64,000 bases of DNA from DASPWW01 sp963841715 (lineage in GTDB: Bacteria; Actinomycetota; Thermoleophilia; Solirubrobacterales; 70-9), in contig CAWJDP010000002.1 of assembly GCA_963841715.1 (NCBI GenBank), positions 310,001 to 374,000 of the forward strand, given 5' to 3'. Both the position numbers and the translations under genes were made by a program. Shown here in pieces: positions 31,292 to 39,122 of this stretch (within the stretch, counting starts at the first letter, position 1; the number at the start of each line of letters is the position of its first letter). Below the pieces are notes generated by a model. That model saw only the letters and a list, made by a program, of their open reading frames with translations. It had not been told where the DNA came from and ran no database searches.

Positions 31292-33291
31292 CTAATCCTC
31301 GGCGGCCAGCGTTCCCGCGAGCTCGGTGAAGTAGTCGAGCGAGGCGGGGTTGGCGAGCGAGTCGCGGCTCGCGGCCTTCTCGACCGGCGTGCCGGTGAGG
31401 ATCTTCTTCACCGGGACCTCGAGCACCTTGCCCGACAGGGTCCTCGGCACCTCGCCGATGCGGTAGACCGCGTTCGGGACGTGGCGCGGCGAGCACTGCT
31501 CGCGGATTGCCGACTTGATCCGCTTCTCAAGCGCCTCGTCGAGCTCGTCGTTCTCGGCGAGGACGACGAACAGCGGCATCCATCCCTCGGTTCCCGGACG
31601 CGGGACGTCGACGACGAGCGCGTCGAGGATCTCCGGGATCGACAGCACGGCGCGGTAGATCTCGCTCGTCCCCATGCGAACGCCCTGGCGGTTGATCGTC
31701 GAGTCGGAGCGCCCGTAGATGACGGCGGTGCCGCGCGAGGTGATCTCGATCCAGTCGCCGTGGCGCCACACGCCCGGGTAGTGCTCGAAGTAGCTGGAGC
31801 GGTAGCGCGATCCGTCGGGGTCGCCCCAAAAGAAGACCGGCATCGACGGCATCGGCTCGGTGATCACGAGCTCGCCGACCTCGTCGACGACGGAGTTGCC
31901 CTGCTCGTCGAAGGCGCGCACCGCGGCGCCGAGCGAGCGCGCCTGGAGCTCGCCGCGGTAGACGGGAAGTGTCGGCACGCCGCCTACGAAGGCGGTGCAG
32001 ACGTCGGTCCCGCCGCTGGTCGAGAACAGCCATGTGTCGTCGCCGACGTGCTCGTAGATCCAGTCGAAGCTCTCGGGCGAGAGCGGGGAGCCCGTTGAGC
32101 CCAGGGAGCGAAGCCGCGAGAGGTCGCGCCGCGACGGCTCGACGCCGTCCTTCATGCACGCGGCGACGTAGCTGGCGCTGGTCCCGAAGCAGGTGACTCC
32201 GGCGCGTTCGGCGAGGTCCCAGAGCACGCCCATGTCGGGGGCGCCGGGGCTGCCGTCGTAGAGCACGATCCCGGCGTCGGTCAGCAGTCCGCTGACGAGG
32301 AAGTTCCACATCATCCACCCGGTCGTCGTGAACCAGAACAGACGGTCGCCGGCTTGGAGGTCGACGTGGAGGTGCATCTTCTTCAGCTGCTCGAGCAGGA
32401 TCCCGCCATGGCCGTGGACGATCGCCTTCGGCAGGCCGGTCGTGCCCGACGAGTACAGGACCCAGAGCGGATGGTCGAACGGAACCTGCTCGAAGTCGAG
32501 CGCGGCGCCGTCGTCCGGTGCGAGCAGATCCTGGAAGCCGATCGCGCGATCGAGCCGAGTGAGGTCGGGCTTGGCGTCGAGGTAGGGGAGGACGACGGTG
32601 CGCTCGAGGGTCGGCATCTCCCTCTGGAGCCCTGCGACGACGTCGAGGCGGTCGAAGTCCCTGCCCCCGTAGCGATAGCCGTCGACTGCGAACAGGATCT
32701 TCGGCTCGATCTGCGCGAAGCGGTCGACAACGCTGCGGGCGCCGAAGTCGGGGAGCAGCTCGACCAGATCGCGCCGACGCTCGCGGTCGCGAGAAACGCG
32801 ACGATCGTCTCGGGAATGTTCGGCATGTAGGCGACGACGCGGTCGCCCGAGCCGACGCCAAGCGCGCGGAGGCCAGCGGCGGCGCGCGCGACCTGGTCGC
32901 GGAGCTGGCCCCAGGTCATCTCGTCGAGCTCGCGGAGCTCCGAGGCGTGCAGGATCGCGAGGTCGCGGTCGCGCTTGCCCCGGAACAGGTGCTGGGGATA
33001 GCTGAGCTCGGCGCCCTCGAACCAGCGCGCGCCGGGCATCGTGCGGTCGGGGAGGACGTCGGCGTAGGCGATCGATGCCCGGACGTCGAAGTAGTCCCAG
33101 ATCGAGAGCCAGAAACGCTCGAGCTCGAGCACCGACCACTCCCAGAGGGCCCCGTAGTCGTCGAAGCCGTGTTCCTCGCGCTCGGAGAGCCAGCGCGTGT
33201 ACGCGGTCAGGGTCGAGCGCTCGACGCTGGCGGCGGACGGCATCCACAGCAGCTCGCCGCGCTGGGCTGAGTTGACGGCCGAGCTCTCCAT
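31292..33291 (-). pseudogene. Acetoacetate-CoA ligase, single -1 frameshift
   Basis: The first frame (from ATG 33291) runs to TASVGAIWSSCSP and the next frame continues DFGARSVVDRFAQIEPK to the stop at 31292, together about 665 residues, full length for acetoacetyl-CoA synthetase. LWVLYSSGTTGLPKAIVHGH (AMP-binding), TGWMMWNFLVSG, FSTSGGTDVCTAFVGG and IYGRSDSTINRQGVRMGTSE are intact. The break is at a run of four C (32750-32753, minus strand) where five would restore the frame, so a homopolymer sequencing error or a very recent mutation is likely. The enzyme activates acetoacetate with ATP and CoA for ketone-body or PHB use. Confidence 0.85.
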
Positions 33292-33307
33292 TCAGTGGAC
33301 CCTCACG

Positions 33308-34579
33308 TCAAGCGCTTATATCAGGGGCACCCGCGCGCCTGGAAACGTCGCGGTCGAGCGCGCGGACGAGCTCGAGCAGGAAGCCCTGCGCCCGCTCGAG
33401 CGCCTCGGGCTCGATCGCGTCGGGGGTGTCGGCGAGCGTGTGGTAGCCGGGGACGACGCCGAGCCCGTCCGTGCACCCGATCGTCGTCGACGCGTAGCGA
33501 TGGACGCGCGGGGGGAGGCTGTCGGCGGCGACGCCGCGGGCGATCGGGGCGGCGCGGAAGCGATCCTCGCCGGCGCGCTCCGCCTCCGCGATCGCCTCGC
33601 AGAGCTGGACGAGGCGGCCGCCCATCTCGTAGCTGACGACCCAGCCGGCGGCGGTCTCGAAGCGGACGTCGCCGTAGCCGACCGCGCTCACGTTCACGAA
33701 GTAGGTCGACCCGCGGTCGAGCTCATCGCGGTGGGAGCGCATGAACCCGCGCATGCCCTCCTGGAGGCACTCCTCGGCCCCGGTTAGGACCACCCAGACG
33801 TCGAGGTTGTCGAGCGGGTCGCGCTCCAGGATCTCGGCGAGCGAGAGAACGGTGGCGACGCCTGAGGCGTTGTCGTTCGCCCCCGGCACGACGGGGGAGA
33901 GAGCGATGTCGACGAGCAGGAAGACCGAGCCGATGAGCACGAGGGTGGGGAAGAGCTGGACGACCGAGACCCACTGGGCGTCGATGCCGGCCATCCGCGC
34001 TCCGAGCGGTGGGAGCAGGATCGCGATCGACCAAAAGATGATCCGGAATGGGCCGAGCGGAAACGGGAGCCGTCGCTGGAGCCGGGCGCCGCGCTCGACG
34101 GTCGCTGGCTCGAACGCGCGGCCGGTTCGGGCGGCGTCGTAGTGCGCGGTGAGGACGAGGCGGGCGGGCGCGGCGCGGCCGGCCCCGGGCGAGACGACGT
34201 TCTGGGAGGCGCGGCGGAAGAACAGGTTGCGGACGAGGTAGAAGCGGGTGTTGAGGTCGAGATACATCGAGACCGCCGCGAACAGCACGAGGCCGAAGCC
34301 GAGCGGCGGCAGAACGAGCGAGACGAGCGACCCCGCGACGGCGAGCGCCGCGTGCGCGGCGTGGACGAGCGAGTACTGGGGGTGGACGTACGTGGGTTCG
34401 ACCTCGGCGCGGCGGCCGAGGTCACGGAGCCGGCCCGCGAGGTCGTTCGCGGCCCGCCGCTCGGCGTCGGTGCCCGCCTCCCGGCCCCCGAACGAGCACA
34501 GGCGCTCGATCAGCTCGATGCGCTCGGCGACATCCACGAGCGCGGGATTATCGCCGTCAGCCCCGGATATCGTTCTCAT
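33308..34579 (-). CDS. M28-family metallopeptidase with inserted membrane helices
   Basis: From the ATG at 34579 (423 residues) the aminopeptidase signatures are LTAHYDAARTGR (zinc His/Asp), PGANDNASGVATVL (bridging Asp), LTGAEECLQEGMRGF (catalytic and metal Glu) and GYHTLADTPDAIEPE (last His). Three or four hydrophobic segments (about residues 70-120 and 195-240) are inserted around the fold, so it should be membrane-bound. The start lies 5 bases from the tRNA-Leu gene on the other strand. An internal GTG at 34537 is a possible later start. Upstream in-frame sequence only reads the tRNA backwards. Confidence 0.8.
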   Translation of the reverse strand: MRTISGADGDNPALVDVAERIELIERLCSFGGREAGTDAERRAANDLAGRLRDLGRRAEVEPTYVHPQYSLVHAAHAALAVAGSLVSLVLPPLGFGLVLFAAVSMYLDLNTRFYLVRNLFFRRASQNVVSPGAGRAAPARLVLTAHYDAARTGRAFEPATVERGARLQRRLPFPLGPFRIIFWSIAILLPPLGARMAGIDAQWVSVVQLFPTLVLIGSVFLLVDIALSPVVPGANDNASGVATVLSLAEILERDPLDNLDVWVVLTGAEECLQEGMRGFMRSHRDELDRGSTYFVNVSAVGYGDVRFETAAGWVVSYEMGGRLVQLCEAIAEAERAGEDRFRAAPIARGVAADSLPPRVHRYASTTIGCTDGLGVVPGYHTLADTPDAIEPEALERAQGFLLELVRALDRDVSRRAGAPDISA

Positions 34580-34584
34580 TTCAG

Positions 34585-34669
34585 GCCGGAGTGGAGGAAT
34601 CGGCAGACTCGCGGCCCTCAAAAGGCCGTGCCCGCAAGGGCGTGTGGGTTCGAATCCCACCTCCGGCAC
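34585..34669 (+). tRNA. tRNA-Leu (CAA)
   Basis: The 85-base gene pairs GCCGGAG (34585-34591) with CTCCGGC (34662-34668) and has A as discriminator. The anticodon arm CGGCC-CTCAAAA-GGCCG gives anticodon CAA (codon UUG). A long variable arm GTGCCCGCAAGGGCG and the T-arm GTGGG-TTCGAAT-CCCAC fit class II tRNA-Leu. No CCA is encoded. Confidence 0.95.
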
Positions 34670-34699
34670 TCGCCGACCGCCAAGCTAGCCTCAACCCGA

Positions 34700-35386
34700 A
34701 TGTGCGGTCGCTTCACGCTCACCGAGATCGACCCCGGTCGGCTGCGGGTGCGGTTCAGGCTCGACGAGTCGGTTGCGATCGACGAGCGCCCGCGCTTCAA
34801 CATCGCCCCGACGGACCCCGTCGTCGCCGTGCGGCGCACCGATGACGGTCGCCGCGAGCCGGGCCGGCTCCGCTGGGGGCTGCTCCCGGGGCGGTGGGCC
34901 GAGCGCACCAACCGGCCGTTGATCAACGCCCGCGCGGAGACTCTCACCGAGCAGCCCGCGTTCCGCGACGCGCTCGTCGAGCGCCGCTGCCTGATCCCCG
35001 CCGACGGCTTCTACGAGTGGCGCGAGAACGAGCACGGCAAGCAGCCCGTGTGGATCCACCGCGCCGACTCCGACCTGTTCGCGTTCGCCGGCATCTGGGC
35101 GACGCTCCGGCGCGAGGGCGGCGACGCCGCGGCGATCCACAGCTGCGCGATCGTCACCTGCGAGCCGAACGAGCTCGTGCGCCCGATCCACGACCGGATG
35201 CCCGTGATCCTAGGGCCCGGCGCCGAGGATCGCTGGCTCGACCCGGAGGCGGGGGAGGAGGCGCTGCGCGCGCTGCTGCGCCCGCTTCCATCGCAAGAGC
35301 TGCGGGTTCGCGAGGTCGGCGAGGCCGTCAACGACGTGCGCCGGGACGGCCCGGCGCTGCTCGAGCCGCCGCTGAAGCTGTTCTAG
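34700..35386 (+). CDS. SRAP-domain protein (YedK/HMCES type)
   Basis: The 228-residue protein starts MCGRFTLTEIDP; Cys2 after Met removal forms the thiazolidine crosslink to abasic DNA in this family. RPRFNIAPTDPVVAV, RPLINARAETLTEQPAF, RCLIPADGFYEW (catalytic Glu) and NELVRPIHDRMPVIL (catalytic His) are all present. It protects abasic sites in single-stranded DNA. It starts 31 bases after the tRNA-Leu gene. It is not near a recA- or lexA-type gene and no LexA box is evident. Confidence 0.92.
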   Translation: MCGRFTLTEIDPGRLRVRFRLDESVAIDERPRFNIAPTDPVVAVRRTDDGRREPGRLRWGLLPGRWAERTNRPLINARAETLTEQPAFRDALVERRCLIPADGFYEWRENEHGKQPVWIHRADSDLFAFAGIWATLRREGGDAAAIHSCAIVTCEPNELVRPIHDRMPVILGPGAEDRWLDPEAGEEALRALLRPLPSQELRVREVGEAVNDVRRDGPALLEPPLKLF

Positions 35387-35392
35387 GCCGCG

Positions 35393-35971
35393 CTAGGCGC
35401 GGTCTTCGGGCGGCGGCTCGGCGTCCGGCGGCTCGTGATGCTCCTGCTCCGCCACGATCGGCGGCAGGCGCTCGTCCTCGTCGTAGTGAGGGCGCTCGCC
35501 GCCTCCGACCGGGCGCTCCTCCTCGACCTGCCAGTTCTGGTTGAAGCCGACCATCGCGATCGCGATCAGCAGCAATTGGACCGGAATCAGGAACAGGGTC
35601 AGGAGCCCGAGCAGCTCCTCGGGCAGCAGCGGGGAGGTGAGTCCCGTCTTCGCGCGCGCGAACCACGCCGGGGCGGCAACGGCGGCGAAGATCGCGAGCA
35701 CGATCGCGAGCGCGGCGGCGACCGGGAGGACGCCGCGATTCCAGCGCGCGACGAGGAACGCGAACAGGATGTAAAGCAGCCCGTAGATCACGCTCATCAT
35801 CGCCACGCCCGTGCCCTGCAGCCGCGACCAGCCGCCGATCGTGATCACGAGGACGAGGGCGGCGGAGACGAGCAGGACGAAGCAGACGAGGGCCTTCGTC
35901 GTCTGCGACTCGGTCTTCTCTCGATTCGGCCGCCAGAGCTCATAGCCCGGGCGAACGGTCGTCGCCTCCAT
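35393..35971 (-). CDS. Four-helix membrane protein of unknown function
   Basis: From the ATG at 35971 (192 residues; an in-frame codon at 35980 would add three) the protein has a hydrophilic head, four hydrophobic helices (about 28-48, 56-77, 82-102, 120-145) and a long acidic Pro-rich tail ending in HHEPPDAEPPPEDRA. No motif is recognised. It is convergent with the SRAP gene across 6 bases and divergent from the tRNA cluster. Confidence 0.6.
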   Translation of the reverse strand: MEATTVRPGYELWRPNREKTESQTTKALVCFVLLVSAALVLVITIGGWSRLQGTGVAMMSVIYGLLYILFAFLVARWNRGVLPVAAALAIVLAIFAAVAAPAWFARAKTGLTSPLLPEELLGLLTLFLIPVQLLLIAIAMVGFNQNWQVEEERPVGGGERPHYDEDERLPPIVAEQEHHEPPDAEPPPEDRA

Positions 35972-36034
35972 CGACCGCAAGCATAGAATCTCAGGCGGCC
36001 GAGCGCGAGAACCATCGCGAGCTCGGCTCCGCTG

Positions 36035-36117
36035 GCGGACGTGGCGGAACTGGAAGACGCGCCAGCTTTAGGTGCTGGTGGGCTATGCCCGTGGAGGTTC
36101 GAGTCCTCTCGTCCGCA
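36035..36117 (+). tRNA. tRNA-Leu (UAG)
   Basis: GCGGACG (36035-36041) pairs with CGTCCGC (36110-36116), A discriminator. The anticodon arm CCAGC-TTTAGGT-GCTGG gives UAG (codon CUA). A variable arm GGGCTATGCCC and T-arm GGAGG-TTCGAGT-CCTCT are present. Length 83. Confidence 0.95.
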
Positions 36118-36135
36118 CTTACACTTTCGCGCTCA

Positions 36136-36208
36136 GGGGCAGTGGCCAAATTGGTAAGGCACCGGTCTCCAAAACCGGCGATTCCAGGTTCGAGCCCTGG
36201 CTGCCCCG
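36136..36208 (+). tRNA. tRNA-Trp (CCA)
   Basis: GGGGCAG (36136-36142) pairs with CTGCCCC (36201-36207); discriminator G, as usual for tRNA-Trp. The anticodon arm CCGGT-CTCCAAA-ACCGG gives anticodon CCA. T-arm CCAGG-TTCGAGC-CCTGG. It follows tRNA-Leu(UAG) by 18 bases and is likely co-transcribed. There is no secE/nusG after it, which often follows tRNA-Trp. Confidence 0.95.
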
Positions 36209-36273
36209 TAGCTTCGGCTTTCCTCTATCCGCGGCGCTCGCCTCAGGACCACCGCCCGCCGGGGGGCGACGCG

Positions 36274-36447
36274 GTGCGGTCAAGCGCTGTCATCGCCGGC
36301 ACTCTCTGCGGTGCGCTCGTGGCCCTGATGCTGCTCGCCTCACCAGGCGCGGCATCGGCCTTGAAGTGCAGGCACGCCGGCGGCCGCCGCCCTCGGGAGG
36401 GCCGCCAACCCGGACCTATAATCGGCCCGCAAGCGGGCGTGGTGTAA
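36274..36447 (+). other. Signal-peptide-like reading frame between tRNA genes
   Basis: A GTG at 36274 opens VRSSAVIAGTLCGALVALML, then LASPGAASALKCRHAG, a convincing signal peptide with an AxA site. The frame then turns into Arg/Pro-rich sequence and stops inside tRNA-Gly, so no mature domain follows. It looks like the leader of a lost secreted-protein gene, or chance. The inverted repeat GGCGGCC...GGGCCGCC lies within it (about 36380-36406). Confidence 0.25.
36417..36422 (+). promoter_or_regulatory. TATAAT -10 box just before tRNA-Gly
   Basis: A perfect TATAAT at 36417-36422 ends 10 bases before tRNA-Gly. Perfect AT-rich hexamers are rare here. No clear -35 at 16-18 bases is seen. A TAGAAT at 36979-36984 stands similarly 9 bases before tRNA-Pro, suggesting promoters with almost no leader. 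Confidence 0.4.
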
Positions 36448-36503
36448 CGGTTGCACAAGAGCCTTCCAAGCTCTCAGTGCGGGTTCGATTCCCGTCGCCC
36501 GCT
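36433..36503 (+). tRNA. tRNA-Gly (UCC)
   Basis: GCGGGCG (36433-36439) pairs with CGCCCGC (36496-36502), T discriminator as in tRNA-Gly. The anticodon arm AGAGC-CTTCCAA-GCTCT gives UCC (codon GGA). T-arm GCGGG-TTCGATT-CCCGT. Length 71. Confidence 0.95.
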
Positions 36504-36504
36504 C

Positions 36505-36537
36505 TAGCCGGGCGCCGCGCCCGGGTGAGCCCGGCTA
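36505..36537. terminator. Nine-base-pair hairpin after tRNA-Gly
   Basis: TAGCCGGGC (36505-36513) pairs exactly with GCCCGGCTA (36529-36537), with an alternative inner stem CCGGGC/GCCCGG (36508-36524). It begins two bases after the tRNA and reaches the stop of the convergent VOC gene, so it can end both transcripts. Confidence 0.45.
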
Positions 36538-36921
36538 CTCCTCGAGCAGCGAGAGGATGTTGCCGTCCGGGTCCTTGAACCAGGCGGTCTTGACGTCACC
36601 GAGCTGGGCGATGCCCCGCTCGTCGGTCTTGAACGCGTCGGTGTCGTAGTGCTCGAAGACAACGCCGTTGGCGATCAGCTCGTCGGCGGCGCTCCCGAGG
36701 TCGTCGACGTCGAAGCCCACGAGCGTCGCCGGCGACTTGCCGGCGTTCCCCGGCGAGGGATAGACGTGCAGCTCGGTGCCGCCGGCGCACGGATACCTGA
36801 CGCCGCCGTCCGGCTTGTCCTCCCCGTTTGCCAGGCCAAGCTTGCCCTCGTAGAACTTCCGGGCCGCGCCCATCTCCGACACGGCGATCGCGGGCACCAC
36901 CTTGCCTTCGCTCAATCTCAT
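36535..36921 (-). CDS. VOC-family (glyoxalase/bleomycin-resistance fold) protein
   Basis: The 128-residue protein from ATG 36921 (AGGAGG upstream on the minus strand) reads KVVPAIAVSEMGAARKFYEGKLGL, then YPCAGGTELHVYPSPGN and AWFKDPDGNILSLLEE, the two betaalphabeta-betabetabeta modules of the VOC fold. Possible metal ligands are His in ELHVYP and the last Glu pair, so it may be a metalloenzyme or a binding protein. Substrate unknown. It stands alone between tRNA-Gly and tRNA-Pro. Confidence 0.85.
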   Translation of the reverse strand: MRLSEGKVVPAIAVSEMGAARKFYEGKLGLANGEDKPDGGVRYPCAGGTELHVYPSPGNAGKSPATLVGFDVDDLGSAADELIANGVVFEHYDTDAFKTDERGIAQLGDVKTAWFKDPDGNILSLLEE

Positions 36922-36993
36922 ACCGCTACCTCCTCGCAACTTGCTCTCGCGCGGACTCTCCCGGGCGCCGAGTCCGCGTAGAATCGCCGATCC

Positions 36994-37067
36994 CGGGGCG
37001 TGGCGCAGTTTGGTAGCGCGTTCGGCTGGGGGCCGAAAGGTCGCTGGTTCAAATCCAGTCGCCCCGA
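36994..37067 (+). tRNA. tRNA-Pro (GGG)
   Basis: CGGGGCG (36994-37000) pairs with CGCCCCG (37060-37066), A discriminator. The anticodon arm TTCGG-CTGGGGG-CCGAA gives GGG (codon CCC). T-arm GCTGG-TTCAAAT-CCAGT. Its last 47 bases recur, with five changes, at 38819-38865. Confidence 0.95.
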
Positions 37068-37174
37068 CTAGAACCTCGGCTTGGGGGGTCCCGAACGGGG
37101 AGGCCGGCGGTTCGAGGCAGCGCCAGGATCCCTTCGCTACATTGGTCGAGATGGAACGAGGAGGGGAGGCCTCG

Positions 37175-38641
37175 GTGAGCACGACGGAATCGTGCACGGA
37201 CCCGTCGCGGGCCATCGGCCCGGGCCGTGGTGCGCGTCGGGTTGCGGCCGCAGGCCTCGCCGCGGCGAGCCTGCTCATGGCGATGGCGATCGCACCCGTC
37301 GGCGCGGGGGCCGCGGCCGGGGGGATCCTCGTTAGCCACAACAACATCGGCTTCCTCGGGGCTATGGGCAATATCACGCGGACCGATCCCGTCTCGGGTG
37401 CCACGACGTCCATCTCGGCGAGCGACGCACCCCCCGGGGAGCCGATCATCGCGGTCCCGAACGGCCTCGCGCTCGAGCCGTCGGGAGACATCCTCGTCGC
37501 CGACGCCAACTACGGCTCGCCGGGGAGGCTGCTGCGCGTCCACCCCGCCGACGGGACACGTAGCTCGGCGGCGACCGCTGGCGCCGATCTGCTCGTTGAC
37601 CCCGCGGGCGTCGCCGTCGACGGCGACGCGGCGTTCGTCACCGACGGCGACGCATTCGGCGGCTCCGGTGGGGTGCTCGAGGTCGATCGCGCCTCGGGCG
37701 CCACGGCCTCGTTCTCCGCCAACGGGGCCCCCTCCGGCGGCCCCAACTTCGTCGACCCTGCGGGCATCGCTCGCGCGGCGGATGGCAGTCTGTTGGTGGC
37801 GGACAAGAACGCGTTTGGGATCAAGCAGAAGGGCGGCGTGATTCGCGTCGACAGGGGCACGCACGCGCGATCGATCGTTTCGGGCAACGACACGCACCCC
37901 GGCCCCGAGTTCGAGGATCCGACGGGGATCGCCGTCGAGGCGGACGGGAAGATCCTCGTCGCGGACCCGAAGGCCCTCGACGGCACGGGGGCGGTGTTCC
38001 GGGTCGATCCCGGGACCGGGGCGCGCTCGGTCGTCTCCGCCAACGGGGCGCCGGCCGGGGGCCCCGAGTTCGGCGGCCCGTCCGCGATCGCCCTCGAGGC
38101 GAACGGCGACATCCTCGTCGTCGACCCGGGCGGGACGCCGGCGACCGGGGCGAACCCGGCGGTCCTCCGGGTGGACCCCGTGACGGGGGCTCGCACGCTC
38201 GTTCAGCATTTCGTCATCCCGAACGCGATAGCCGTCCAGCCGGCGATCGCAGTTTTCCCGGGGCCGATCAAGCTCCGCAACGGCAAGCTGAGGATGCGGC
38301 TCGGTTGCTCTCCCCAGGCGCCTGCGTGCGTCGGGACGCTTGTGATCGAGACGATCAAGAGCTTCCGGCTGCGGGCCCCGGCATCCGCCGCGCCGAAGCG
38401 AGGCAAGACGGTGAGGCTCGGCAGAGTCGCCTTCTCGCTCGCGTCCGGCGAGGAGAAGAGAGTGCGCGCCAAGCTCACGAAGCGCGGTCGCAAGCTGTTC
38501 AAGCAGCGGCGGGGCAGGAAGCACAGGACGAGGCGAAAGGTGGCGGCGACTGCGACCCTTGCGATCAACGACTCGTCGCTGCCCCCGCTTCAGGCGCAGC
38601 CGACCAGCACCGAGGTCAAGGTCAAGAAGAAGGGGAGGTAA
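37175..38641 (+). CDS. Secreted NHL/SMP-30-like beta-propeller protein
   Basis: GTG 37175 is preceded by GAGGAGGGGAGG at a good distance (an ATG at 37151 is possible). The 488-residue product has an N-terminal signal region with a Tat-like Arg pair (GARRVAAAGLAAASLLMAMAIAPVGAGA). About six repeats of roughly 52 residues follow, each with xDPxGIAxxxDGxxLVADxxA and GxVxRVDxxTGA, the blades of an NHL or gluconolactonase-type propeller. A beta domain with two Cys (RLGCSPQAPACVGTLVIET) and a Lys/Arg-rich end (KLFKQRRGRKHRTRRK) may bind the wall. It is flanked by tRNA-Pro and its 3' copy. Confidence 0.75.
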   Translation: MSTTESCTDPSRAIGPGRGARRVAAAGLAAASLLMAMAIAPVGAGAAAGGILVSHNNIGFLGAMGNITRTDPVSGATTSISASDAPPGEPIIAVPNGLALEPSGDILVADANYGSPGRLLRVHPADGTRSSAATAGADLLVDPAGVAVDGDAAFVTDGDAFGGSGGVLEVDRASGATASFSANGAPSGGPNFVDPAGIARAADGSLLVADKNAFGIKQKGGVIRVDRGTHARSIVSGNDTHPGPEFEDPTGIAVEADGKILVADPKALDGTGAVFRVDPGTGARSVVSANGAPAGGPEFGGPSAIALEANGDILVVDPGGTPATGANPAVLRVDPVTGARTLVQHFVIPNAIAVQPAIAVFPGPIKLRNGKLRMRLGCSPQAPACVGTLVIETIKSFRLRAPASAAPKRGKTVRLGRVAFSLASGEEKRVRAKLTKRGRKLFKQRRGRKHRTRRKVAATATLAINDSSLPPLQAQPTSTEVKVKKKGR

Positions 38642-39122
38642 CGCTCGGTCGGCGAGTTCGGCCGCCGGCGCCGAGCGGCGTACCGGCACCCCGCTTCGAA
38701 CCCGCAATCTCGTGGTACCGCTTTGGTACCAAAGGCATCGTCCGTTAGCTCCACATCGTCCACGAACGTGGACGCAGACGACTCTGGACGCTCACGGACG
38801 CATCGACACCCGGAGTCGCTTGGCTGGGGGCCGAAGGCTCGCTGGTTCAAATTCAGTCGCCCCGATTCAGTGAGGGCCTGCGTCAGGTTTCCCGTCGCTT
38901 CCCGCCGCCAGCAGCCATGCGCGGTGCGCGATCCCGGCGATCTCCGTTCACGGCGCGAGTCTCGCCCGCACGGTACGCGGTCGGTGGCCGCGCGGCCGGC
39001 GGCCCGTAGATCGCCGCGCTCCCCGCCGGTCTCGTCTCCCCAGCTGACCGAACTGGGCACGGAGGCGAGCCAAAAATGGCGCAGGCTGCCGTCGCCGACC
39101 ATGCTGCGCTGCGCAGAAGCGA
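38642..39122. other. Intergenic stretch with hairpins and a tRNA-Pro fragment
   Basis: No supported gene is seen in these 480 bases; frames here lack domains and ribosome sites. Two inverted repeats stand out: TGGTACC-GCTTT-GGTACCA (38713-38731) and GTCCAC-GAAC-GTGGAC (38758-38773). A partial tRNA-Pro copy follows at 38819-38865. The mix suggests the right border of an old insertion. Confidence 0.5.
38819..38865 (+). repeat. 3' fragment of tRNA-Pro(GGG), 42 of 47 bases identical
   Basis: Bases 38819-38865 match 37021-37067 from the anticodon arm to the discriminator base, including GGCTGGGGGCCGAA and GCTGGTTCAAAT, with five substitutions. The 5' half of the tRNA is absent. Duplication of a tRNA 3' end is what site-specific integrases leave at attachment sites; no integrase is found between the copies (1.75 kb), so this would be a remnant. 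Confidence 0.8.

Noticed and set aside
30095..33291. A diiron oxygenase plus acyl-CoA ligase natural-product pathway
   Set aside because: No ketosynthase or NRPS genes are near; acetoacetate-CoA ligase and desaturase-like protein fit ordinary acyl metabolism better.
38690..38715. Possible second tRNA piece (CTTCGAACCCG, T-loop-like on the minus strand)
   Set aside because: The flanking five-base stems do not pair and no anticodon or acceptor arm is nearby; probably chance.
34585..38865. An integrated phage or integrative element with integrase near the tRNA genes
   Set aside because: No integrase, excisionase, relaxase or phage gene is present; only the tRNA-Pro 3' copy supports past integration, and this is reported as a remnant.
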